Source of the DNA: Dasyornis broadbenti
Lineage: Eukaryota > Chordata > Aves > Passeriformes > Dasyornithidae
Length of the DNA: 64,000 bases
NCBI GenBank assembly: GCA_013397935.1
Contig: VZRN01006407.1
Span: 1,581,618 to 1,645,617, forward strand
Reading direction: 5' to 3'
Shown here: piece by piece, positions 25,773 through 37,246 of the stretch
How the letters are laid out: every line of letters starts with the position of its first letter
Numbering within the stretch: the first letter of the stretch is position 1
Notes under the pieces: generated by a model
Told to the model about the DNA's origin: nothing
The model's database searches: none
What the model saw: only the letters and a program-made list of their open reading frames with translations
Program-made: the position numbers and the translations under genes

Positions 25773-28700
25773 CATAACAGACAGAGCTCATGATCCTGAG
25801 TAAATCAGTGAATTCAAGACTGAGGAACTGAAGCACAACTAGAATCTACTCAGTGATTTGTGGCTGTAGAAATTATAGAAAGGTAACAGTCAATACATCA
25901 ACACATTATTATAGTAATACTTCACTACCACAGCTATAAGAAAACAGATAAATACTGTCCTCACAAGCTACCTCCCTAGTTTAGAACTGGTAATTTATTA
26001 AAGCTTAGAAAAGACCATATAAAATGTCTGAGCATTTTATTCTTTTCCACATTGAACTTTAGATGGAAAAACTACACAAGAAGGAAATATATTCTCTACT
26101 TATTTGCAAGAATTGAAAAAGGAGAAGAAATGATGGCTTAGATTCTGATCAAATAAAACATGTTTCTGGTTCCACTTTACTTGCTAGTACAACAGTGCTG
26201 CCTAATTCATTCTCAATCTCTTTCCAAAATCTAGTAGGTTTTTTAGCCATAATTAAAATTCCAGTATTTAAATTACCTGACAGTAAACCTGAAGATACAC
26301 CTGGTATTACTCTGTTCAAGGGAAAATGGAGAATGCTGTGGGCCTGGATTAGATTAACTGTGGTTTCAGAAAAAAAATTACTACATTGAATGTATTTTCA
26401 AGAGCAAAACAATTTAATTGTTGGCTTTCATAACTGATCAAATAATCTGTGATTCTACCAAGTGATTATAGATTCTTTTCTATAGTGATAGAATGCATGT
26501 TATGGAGGCTGAAGACAAACCAGAAGATGTAGCAAGTGTCCCATGTCTTTATCTGAACACACTAAGCAGTGAAATGATAAAATGGACTGCAAAAATCAAC
26601 ATAAACCCACTTCATCATTCTTCCCTAAAGCTGAGGTTATTGTTTATAAACAGTTAAGATCAGAAAAATAAGCTTTTCCTGGAGTAATTTTTTGCAATAA
26701 GTTTATGCCAAAGCGTGAAAAGGATATTGCCTTTAGTCAGTAGGTTTTGCCGTTTCTTTTTTTTTAACTGCAATGCTGATTCAACAACTGTGTAAGAAAA
26801 TAACTTGCCTCTACAGCTGAACTTTTCTGATAACACAGTTCTTAGTTTTATTGTACAGAATAAAATTTTTGTGACTTTGGATCAACAAGAATGTGCTTAT
26901 AAGCATGTGCTTATGAATGATAGTCTTCCCAATTACTTGCAAAACTGACTTTATCAAAAGATTTATCTCTCTGCTTACAAAAATGGATCACCTGAGTGAG
27001 AAATAAGTCTGGCACTTAAATATTCTGAATTAACATGCAGAGGTACAGTAACCTCTTCTGAAAGTGAAGGGATAAATGTAACATAAGAATTATATATTTT
27101 TATGCAAAAATATGGTCTGTTTTGCGAATATTCATGATCAAATACAATAGAATTTTATCTCCATCTTTGCGGTTCAGTGTTGCCATATTGTGCTGCTTGG
27201 TTCTAATGAAGTAATTAAATGAAAAGTTTCAGCAGAAAGAAACACAAGAGTGTTTTGTTCTTTTGGAGAATTAGCAAAAGTCTGTGTGGAGGAAACACCT
27301 GTAGCTCAGATATCATAGACTCCCATATGTGCTAAATATAGTTTTATCTTGACAAGAAGAGAAGCACAGAGTACAGAAAGCTACATATGGATAAATAGCT
27401 CATGATTAAGAGTACACCCACTTCTAGTTATGAAAATATTCTGACAACGTCTTACTCATTAAAATGGTCACAGATACTCACGAGTAGGATTGTAATTGGC
27501 GATGTACTGTATTTGGGAACTTCAATCTACAGAACAGACTTTTCTCTCTTAAAATACCCAGTGATTCTATTAAACTGGAATAAACTTATTATTTCATTTA
27601 ATAAATACATCTAATAAACAATATTTCATTTTATAATTTGTGTTTGCTCTCCATATTTCTGACAGAGATAACCCTTCTATTACTACCTTGTATTTGGCTT
27701 AATAGTTTTCAATAACAGAAGATATGTCCCTGTGCTGTGTCTCCCTCTGTGTGTCCAGAGGTTGAGTAGCATGAGATTTTAGAGAATGATAATTGCCCAT
27801 TATAAACTAAACACAAATAAAACACAAAAAAGCGTTAAAAAAAAATCAAAATGGTCTTTCTTTTCCCCAAAGCCTTCATTAATACTTCTTGGTGGTACAA
27901 ATCAAGACACTTGGACAGGTTTCCAGTAATGCAAAATGCTCCACACTTCCCACTCAGTCCTTTTCCAAATTGCTTCTGCAATGTGTTTGTTCATCAGCTC
28001 TCAAATCAACACAATGTTATGCCGATGAGAAAAAAAATAAATGAATCAACCAAAAAAATCCTTTGGATGCAAAGGATTATGGCATAGCCACTGAGAAAGC
28101 CATTAGCAGGGAAGTTCTTGAGAATTTACAGGCTTCTGCAAAAGAGTAGGAGCTGATGTTCATGAAAATGGTTTACAGGAAAGAAACCCAAAGGAATAAA
28201 AGACCCAGCAGTACGTGTTTATAGAGATTCTAAAATGGTAGACAATCAAGAGAGTTAAAAGAATGTTAAACAAGCACAGGATAAAATTTTCATGAAATCA
28301 CTGATCCTTTGGCATTAAAGGTATATTTAAAATACTACTTGTGCACAAGTTTGCCTCATTTGTAACAAAAAATTTACAAAAATCTATTCTTCCCCCTGTG
28401 CCCTCCCAACCTGCAGGTAGGACGGAGCCCGCTGCTTCCATTAACAGAGAAAATATAAATTTGTCCCTGTAAAATAATTGTTAACATCAGTATGCAAGAT
28501 GTAGGAGTAGCCTACATTAACAAAAGGTAAGAACAGAAGTGTGGGTTTTTTAAATGGGTTATTTACCAATGCCAGAACATAGTTTTATGCTCCTAAAATT
28601 TTATTGCCAGCTATGGATATAGTTGAAAGAACCTAAAAAGTAAATTAATTCTATCCTTGGGTATGAAAAACTTTCCACTCCTCTGTCATTAATAGTGCAT

Positions 28701-31596
28701 AAATGTTTCTCAATTAAGTAACTAAATAGGTAGTAAATCCAAATAGGTAACATAAATAGTGCAATTATGACCTTGATTTTAATCTTACTATTTTTTACAG
28801 ATTTTCTCCTAAATTTGTCGCTAGGAATCTTTTATTGTAATACAGAAAAAGAAAGAAAAATTAATTTATTTTACTACTAATTATTTTAAATTATAATTAA
28901 TTATTAAAAGAAAAGCCTAAGTTCAATAAGTTATGTTTGCATTTAATTTCATAAAATAAATAGCAAAATATAAATAAAATGTATCTGGAAAATTGCGTAG
29001 GGAAAAAAAATAACATGAAGGAAAAAGCAACTCAGGATGAAATGCAGAATGAAATAAAAATTGGATATAAACAGGGAGATATCAACAACTTGTAGAGAAT
29101 AAAAAGAACATAAGCAAGTTTGTATTTAAAATAAATAAATCAGAGTTTAAAGTGAATACTGAAAATCCTTTTAGCTTGGCCCGAAGGTAAGATAATTTTT
29201 GACTTTAAGTTGGCTTCTTCTATACTGGTGCACCTTAACAATATTTTATTTACCAAAACTGTTGAGTGACTACTATTCCATGAAAACCATCAAAGTATAT
29301 AGTCTTTGAAAGTAAGCCCATTTTTTATTCAGGATCTTCAATAAAACTTATAGATTTTTGCCATTGTGAATGCTCACTATTGGAAGAATTGATATCTTTC
29401 AAACAGATACTGTACAGTTCTGTTTTGTGAATGACTGAGGCAGATGTTTCTGCTAATGAACGACTGCAGTTCTCACCATAATTTTTGGAGAAGACACTAT
29501 TCTATTTCACAACTTGAAATCTTCATTGTTTTCAATTTATACTGACTAAAAAGCATCATACTAAAAGTTAAGATTTCTCTGAAGTAGATCTCATTGCTTA
29601 GACTGAAATAACGTAATGATTTAGACTGTTGTCAAAATGCTTATGGCTTCAGAGCTGCTCCACCCAGCTGTGATGACAGCATAGTTATGGTAGCACACAA
29701 AACTTTACAGAGAGGAGTAGTGGCATTCTAGTTGACACAAGAAAGAGAAACATCCATGTTCAAAGTAAAAAGACCAATAACTCAGAATTGCTTTTGTCAT
29801 GTCTATTCTCTGTTGGAATTTGAAAAAATCAAGAACACCAGAGGTACTCCTTTGGTAAAGAAACACATATACATTTGCTACCATATACTAAAAGGCAAAT
29901 TTGAAACTCCTAGAATCATTGAGGGGAAGTACTCATAAAGCTTAGCTCCAACCTAGCCTAAACTTCCTCTGTAATCAATTTTAATCAATGGAGAGGAGTC
30001 TAATTTAAAGTAATTTTCTTTCTGACTAACTCTTAAATTTGTAAAAAATTTCATGGTGCATTTAATATAACTGTTAATAGAGAAAGACAGGTGTCTTCAC
30101 AGGTTTACAGGACACATCACAAGCAAGTTATCAAAATGTGTTAGCTGGCTTGCCTCAAGACTGTCATGAGTGAGTGAATTGCTGTCTCAGCACACAATAA
30201 ACCTGTGGAAGTGCCCGGCTTGCCAGAGGCATTGGAGGCAGCCAGCATATTCTCTGAACAAATATGCCCACTTTCAAGACCATTTGTAACCATTCCAGAT
30301 GTGTTTTGTAAGAAGGTGTCTCTTTCTAATGAGCATAATGGAAACCCAGCCTCACTGGACTGAATTTATAAACACCTGTTTGAGACTCTTCTAGCAGCAG
30401 TTCCTCTACAGAATAAAGCACAGTGTAGTGTAAGACTTTAAGGGCCCCACTGCCTTCTCTTTCCCTGTCCCTTCTCTTTCTCTCTTTTTTTTTATGCATA
30501 AAAGTTATTATTAAAAAATTACAATTTTCAGTAATTATCTGCACCCCCATGTGAATGGCTAATAAAGGAAAACAAAAGTAAAAATCAAAAGCACAAACAT
30601 GAAAATAGAAGCATTCATTTCAGAGAAGTTCAAATAGTTCACAACTTGACCTAGTCATACTGATAAAAAGTGCATTAAACATCAAAGAAACTTTAAAATA
30701 GGGCAACAGTAAATACCTGTAAAAAGTTTAGAGTAACTAGAGGAAATATAATTCGTCTCTTTGATATTTACCTTATGTTTATTAGTGAAGATAAATTAAT
30801 TTTATATTAATGTTATGCATCCTTAATAGAAGTTTAATGATTATGAATCACAATTAAATGTCTTAGAAACATGTAGAAACACAAATCAAGGCTGAAAGGG
30901 ACACTGCCATCTAGTGATGTCATACAAAGTTAACCAGATCATACATCAAAGAAATTCTTTGTGGTGTTATAGAGAAATAAGCACAATTCTCAAACAAGAC
31001 CTAGTGCATTAAACCTCAACAGACTCTTAAACTGGGGGGCTGATTTTCTGATCCATTTACAAAATAATCCTATCAATGATATTGTGTTTCAGTAGGAAAT
31101 AACAGCTTATACAGAGACAGACATATATCTCTAAGCAACTGTAATATTCTCTTAGCAAAAAAAAGTTTTGCTGAACATAAATATACTTATGTTTTCTACA
31201 ACAAAATCAGGCAAATATAAAAGAAAATTAATCAGGCTAAACTAATGACAATGAAACACAATTGCTTCACTGTTGGCTCTGAGCTCTAGCATCTGTGCTG
31301 CTGTGCATTGCTGTTATGACTTTATTCCACAGAAACAATGCTGAAATGCTCACCAGGATATACCTGTTAATCTGACTCCACTCCAGGGTAAATCTTCTCT
31401 GCTACTGTGTGAAAAGAGAGCATAGACCAGCTGCTAACCAGAGCACTCTTCTTTTTTTCTTAAAAGTAAAGTATCAGGAATCTCAGGTAATGCTACATAG
31501 TCCTGGCAAGTGTGTCTTATTTAAAGCTTGTAACCTGATAGATATGGTGCAACATTTCTAATGAGCTCAGTACCTGTATAATAACGACTTTTTTTT
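25773..31596. other. Unannotated AT-rich DNA
   Basis: Very AT-rich, especially 28800-29150. No repeat or exon recognised. A small GC-rich patch near 28390-28440 stands alone. Confidence 0.5.
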
Positions 31597-31678
31597 AGTT
31601 TTAATTGCTTCAGTACTGGTGAATACAATGGATACATATAACAGATTTGTATTCACCAGTACTGAAGCAATTAACACT
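31597..31678. repeat. Near-perfect long hairpin (28-bp stem)
   Basis: The arm at 31601-31628 is the exact reverse complement of 31647-31674, giving 28 paired bases around an 18-nt loop (31629-31646). After one mismatch (31600/31675) three more pairs extend the stem to 31597 and 31678. The core of the arm is gcttcagtactggtgaatac. The arms show no divergence, so the structure is either recent or maintained. No transposon ends or flanking duplication are recognised. Confidence 0.95.
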
Positions 31679-32770
31679 CAAAATACATAATAAAGTTCTG
31701 AGATCACTCTTTGATGAAATAAGACAAAGAACTAATTAGGAATGTTGTACTAGATCAATTGAGAATTCATTCTGTGAAAGTAATTGCACTACTGAAAGAG
31801 TTAACCACTATTTACCTAAGAAAAGAGAGGATTTAAGATCAAAATTAACTAGGGAAAAGCAAGGCTGTCTAGAACAAAAACAAATATGCTGCACAATAGG
31901 ACAGGTTTTAGATATTATTTTATGCCTAATAGAAAAAGAGAAACAAAAATAAAACAATACACAAGGAATGAGGAAATAAATATTGATATTGCTGCAGCAA
32001 TTGACTTGACATCATAATCTCTTGTCAAGCTGCACAGTGTCTCTTGCTCTTGTATTGAAATACAGCAGCTCCAAATGTCATCCTAATTATACTGGTAGAG
32101 CAAAATGTCCTTAGGGAAATACAAAATGGAAATAAACAAACATAGTTTTCCCTTGCTGTGGGAATGGCACTAACACGTCCATTTTAGTGTCAAGGAATAT
32201 CATGTTCCACTTGGATTTAAAACATTAGCTATTATTTATTTATTTGGCTGGTTTTTTCTGTATTACACCCTATAGATATTTTCATCTGTGATGATAATGT
32301 TTTTCTGAAAAAAAGATTTACTATTTTTTCAAATCTATATTATAAGCAAAATATATGCCCTATTAAGTTCCAGATGAATTATTAAAAGAAAATATACGTC
32401 ACTATAATTCTCAGATCTTTTTCTTCTCTTATTGAATATGAAGCCCTGTTTTTATAAGACCAATATATTCTTTTTTTCTAACATGATTCTTGTGACCCAG
32501 GAACATATGATCAACTCTTTTAAACAGATGAAGAAAAGATGCACAGAAAGAAAAAGGCTGGAGTTTCAGAAAAGAGCCATTCCTACTCTTACAAGAGACA
32601 AACACAATGCAATTCCTCTTGGAATGAGGATACACATATACAGAGATAAACAGAGATAAACTTCCTTATAGAGGTCTAAACGGACACATTTCCAAATGGG
32701 GGCAATGCTATAGAACAAAGCTACATTTCACCTTTAGCCAAAAGAAAATGCAGTAGCCATATAAATAGAA

Positions 32771-32845
32771 GCAGTAGTAGTAGTAGCAGCAGCAGCAACA
32801 GCAGCAGTAGGAGTAGTAACAGTACTGATAACAGCAGTAAGAGTA
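32771..32845 (+). repeat. (AGC/AGT)n trinucleotide array
   Basis: Mixed AGT and AGC units with AAC and GAG variants spanning about 75 bp. On the minus strand it reads as a run of Cys/Tyr codons, which explains the odd cysteine- and tyrosine-rich frame there. Confidence 0.9.
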
Positions 32846-33935
32846 AAGAGTTGTGGCTTCAGATACTCCCTGGAGAGGCTCTTCCTTGACTGGAAAGGGT
32901 TGCAGGGCTACAGCACAGTCCACAGATCAGAAATTTGCTGGAAGAGACAGCCTGATGTTGACAGGCGTGCAGAGCAGATCATCATCTTTTTCTCTGCTAA
33001 ATTCTTGCAGAGGGAGTTTCTATGCCTGGGACTCACAGATGATCATTTTCACATATTCAGCCACCACACAAGCTTTTATCTTTATTCTAGCAGGGCATTT
33101 ATTTTTGGTTTTAGAGGAAGTTGCCCACAGAAAATTACTGTCCTCTCCTCAGTATGTACAAGCTATCGTGTTTTATAGAGTAGTTCACATTCACTTTCAT
33201 CATAAAGCTTTCAAATCACACAGGAAGGAAAGCTTTCTCAGAAGTGGAATAAGCAGGTTATGTCAAAAGATGCTATGTCCATACATCAAAATTATTTTCT
33301 TAGTGGAAAAGTTGCAAATAAATGAAAGGTTGGGCTGGAGCCGCAGGATACACAACATCCTTCTTTCCTTACAGAAATTGCATAGTGTGGTTTGGATCAA
33401 CAATATTTTTCCTACAAAATCTCCTCAACAATAAGAAACATTTTTACGTGGTTGCCATAACTTCACAAATGTGCAGGCCTGGGCTTTTTGAATTTATTGT
33501 GTTGGTGGTATCTATTTCTCTCTTATGAGTTCCACCCCCACTCTTACTAGGGTTTGCCAGACCAAGCAGCATGCAAAGGATTTTTAGGTTTCCTTGACTT
33601 CTTTGATATAGCCTCAAACCCAAGTTTGTGGTTTCCAGTTCTGCTTTGTTTTACTCTTCTGTTAGTGTAACAGAATAACCTGGACCAGAAGAAATTTGTA
33701 TGTTGAAAAATATATATGTAAAATATAAACCTTAAAACCATTACCACGCAATAAAATGATTAGTTTAGAAGCCAATAAATATAAGCCACATGATCTTTAT
33801 TTTATTTCAGTTAAGAAAGTTTTCAACCATATCTAAGAAAAATATTGGTACAATATTCTATTAGAAGAATAATATCGAAAGTAGCATAACTTCTAATTTT
33901 GCCTTATGTTCGCTGGTAATAAACTATAGACTGTA

Positions 33936-33992
33936 GTTTATAATTATATACAAATATATATATTATACATATATATAATTGACATATAGATA
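33936..33992. repeat. TA-rich dinucleotide array
   Basis: Alternating TA and CATATA units in an otherwise AT-rich region; imperfect. Confidence 0.8.
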
Positions 33993-34282
33993 CTGTCACA
34001 TATACACATTAAAAGATGTATTACATAATGTATTGTAGAACATCTAAGTCACAATATGCATTATTCATAAAATAATGTATAAAATTATTGGCTCATAACG
34101 TTTTTTCAGTAATTCTGAACTATATTTCCTTAATAAATTAATACAAGCAAATAGATAAATGAAATCTATCACAAACTTCTAAATATACAGAAACTTTAAG
34201 ATAATTGAATTGTGTCATTTAGTAGATAATATGCTTCTTAAAAAAAAAACACAAAGCAAAACAAAAATCAAATATCTTTCTA

Positions 34283-34440
34283 TCAAAGATGTGGTAGATT
34301 CTTGTCACTCGAGTTTCTCGAGATGTGACTGGAGAAGGTGCTAGATAATCTTATTGGCACTCTGTTTTCCACAGAAGGCTGGATAAGATAATCTTTTGAG
34401 CTTGCTTCAAACCTGAGCTGTTCTGTAACTGTGTGAAAAG
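34283..34440 (+). mobile_element. CR1 LINE, diverged 3' fragment
   Basis: The order of blocks is that of a CR1 3' end: tgtgactggagaaggtgcta, gataatcttattggcactct, 'ccacagaaggctggataagataatc', cttcaaacctgagctgttct, then a degraded 'ctgtaactgtg' terminal repeat. Extensive substitutions suggest an old insertion. It contains the unusual ctcgagtttctcgag at 34309-34323. Confidence 0.75.
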
Positions 34441-36837
34441 ACAGGAACTGTAACTGGAATGGTCAGATGAGTGATTTGCAGATTCCAGATGAGATTAATA
34501 GAAAGGACTGCACCACTGTGCACTGTAAAGCAGTAGTGGTATGGTCTCCTTGTGTACCAGTTGTGGCATGTGAAAAACATTTAAACTGAATATTAAGTTG
34601 GAAAAGTTTAAATAGCTTCTAAATAGTAGCTCCTATCATTCTCAGTAGACATTTGTAAACCAGCCCTCAATCTCGCCCTCCATTCCAAGTGGAATGTTTA
34701 CTTTTAAATGGAATACTTTCTCTAGCACAGAAATCAAAAGTCTAACAGGTCTAGCTACTGGAGAAGAGAAAACCACCATGATGACATCCCATCAGGATTG
34801 CTGAACACTTCTAATGACCTTATTTATTTAGTGCCTCATTGAAAGTTAATCTTTTACAGAATGTTATGGAAGACCAGACTTAAGCGTGTTTTGTACCAAT
34901 AGGTCTTGTCAATTGTATGTAAGTGGGATAATCCACATGTTTAACATTCACCAAATTGTGACTCTCTGGAGCTAATGATCTAAAATAATTATCCCATTTA
35001 TGGCAGAAAAAAGGTGTTTAAATAAAATACATTTATCATTTATTTCACAGTTGGTTTCAAACACACTGATGAAATGAATGTTTTGGGTTGTCTGGAAAAA
35101 GAATAAATTCATGAAACATCACTCAAAACCATTAAACTTTCAGTGGTGTATATTTGGGACAAAGGAAAGAGGCTGTGCTTGAAATCTGTATTACCACAGT
35201 GATTCCTTGTTATCCACTTTCATGTCTACTGCACCACTGGAAGCTCTTTAAAGAATATAATGAAAATAACATCCCAGTAAGTAATTACAACAGGGAATGC
35301 TGTAGTCAACTGACTACACCTCCTGTCGTGGGACAGAGAGGTAATCTTTCATCCTTCTTTCCTGCCAGATAACAGAACAAAAATAGGGAGCAATTTTGCC
35401 AGCATGTCTGTATGGCCCTGTAATCACTACTCTCATTAGAGCACCTAAAGTCAGCAAATTGACATAAATTTTAAAACATTTTCAGCAGTTACCTCTGGGT
35501 AGTTGTGTCTCATTCGAGTGGGTGCACTGAAGTCAGCTGGATTACATCCTGACTCATTTAAAATCATTGAACTCTTTGAGAGTTGTGAGTTTCCAAGATT
35601 ACAAATATCATCTGCTACTTAAGCACATTATGATTCTTTCAGATATACACATTTTGAGAAACAAGAACTTTTCAAAATTCAGACTCTCTTTTCTATATTC
35701 CACATAAAACACATAAGAAAACTTTTCCAAGACAGAATTATACAGAAATCTGTCTTGATTTAGTCTGAAAACTTGGATTGGAAAATATTTCATAATTTAA
35801 AAAAAAAAAAAAAGTTTTCTTGGTTAGTATAATGAGTTTCTGCTTTCTGTATGTGTAATTTCTGAAAAGTCAGAAAATACCTGAGAAAGTCAGGATTAAA
35901 TGAGGAGAGGTATACAAGACTGAAATGAAAACAGAGCACTGCAGATGAAAGACAGCACAAAATATCTTAATAGATGTGCTTTGGGTAGGACAAATTAGAG
36001 TCTGATATTAAAGTACCTGCATGCATAAATTACATGTTTTAGCCTTTGGCTTTTTGAATTTGCTTTTTTCTTCTCATTTGTTGCAGAAATTTGTTCAGAT
36101 ACCCCCTTGCCTCATGTGTCCACCCTCAGAAAAAAAGAGAGAGAGAAGAGAAAGGTCAGCACTGACCAACAGAGAGCAGGTTTCTGGACTGAGTTGTCTT
36201 ACCATAACAAAAGCAGTCTTTCAGCCATTATTTGCTATCTTCTGTTGAACAGTCATTTTGGAAAGGCTGTTCACTATCATCTTTAGCAAATATGTTCCCT
36301 GTACAAATACAGATATATTATTTTCTTAGTGGAAAACACAAATTGGGAGGGAAGAAACATGAAATAGCACTATGTGGGTAACTACACTCTTTCTGGAGCC
36401 TCACTCAAAGCAAGAGCTGCCTTGAACATTTTTCTAAAAGATTTCAGTTTTGTGTATTCCAAAACATTATGTAGCATTTGGAGGTTTTTGTGTTATAACC
36501 TTAACATTGACACATTGCAGCTTGTGAAAATACCCTGCTACTTGGAGTAGAGACCCTGGCACTTCTGTCTTCTTTGTAATATAAGGTCAGAGCACAGGGT
36601 ATAACAAACAGTTTTACTTGGTTTGAACATTTCTCCCACTTCTTTCAAGAGTTCCCTAGTGCCAAAACCAATTCAGATAGTAAAAGGTCAGCGTGTCCAA
36701 TGCCCCCATTAATTTTTCTGTTCATTAGTGAGTGACTCAGGTCCTTCTAACCCCTTCTGAAAAAATGATGTGATTTGAGACGTTCCTTGCAGTTCCTTTC
36801 CTTTACCAGTTAGTTGACATGAGTGTCCTTACATCAT
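34441..36837. other. Unannotated AT-rich DNA
   Basis: Nothing recognised except an A run at about 35798-35812. Confidence 0.5.
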
Positions 36838-37246
36838 TTTCCATACATTTGCTCAGCACTGGTGAGGCCACACCAGGACTGGACCCCCCAGCACAAGAGA
36901 GGTATGGATGTATTGGAGAGAGTCCAACAGAGGGTGACCTTATTCATGCTTACAAAGTGCAAAGACAGAGCCAGGCTCTTTGAAGCAGTGTCCAGTCACA
37001 GGACCAGCGATACTGGGCACAAACTGAAACACAGGAGGTCCCCTCTGGACAGCAGGGAACACCTTTTCACTATGAGGGTTACTGGTCACAGGTCACCCAG
37101 AGAAATGGTGGGATTTCAGGCCTTGGAGATATTCAAAAGTCACCAGGACACAGTTCTGGACATGTGGCCCTGTTTAAGTCCAGGAGTTTGACTAGATGAC
37201 CTCCAGAGACCCCTTCCAATGTCAGCCATTCAATGATTCCATAATT
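36838..37246 (+). mobile_element. CR1 LINE, 3' fragment with ORF2 tail
   Basis: About 400 bp of the CR1 3' end. It covers the C-terminal part of the reverse-transcriptase ORF (frame 36823-37191, with residues such as SALVRPHQDW and LERVQQR), then the 3' region 'gtccaggagtttgactagatgacctccagagaccccttccaatgtcagccattcaatgattcc'-type blocks. The translated stretch matches the conserved CR1 ORF2 end (ALVRPHLEY... LERVQRRAT). Its ATG is internal, and the element is 5'-truncated and not autonomous. Confidence 0.92.

Larger units (their letters stand above)
31679..34282. other. Unannotated DNA with microsatellites
   Basis: Contains the trinucleotide array at 32771-32845, a moderately GC-richer stretch at 32850-33080, and a TA-rich array at 33936-33992. 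The 193-codon frame at 32853-33434 is the longest in the window. It starts at GTG, directly follows the microsatellite, shows no domain I recognise and is not called a gene. Confidence 0.5.

Noticed and set aside
32853..33434. 193-codon open frame, longest in the window
   Set aside because: It starts at GTG, follows a trinucleotide microsatellite, overlaps another frame (32900-33178), and its translation shows no domain or signal I recognise.
36823..37191. 122-codon frame
   Set aside because: It is the decayed end of CR1 ORF2, annotated with that element, not a host gene.
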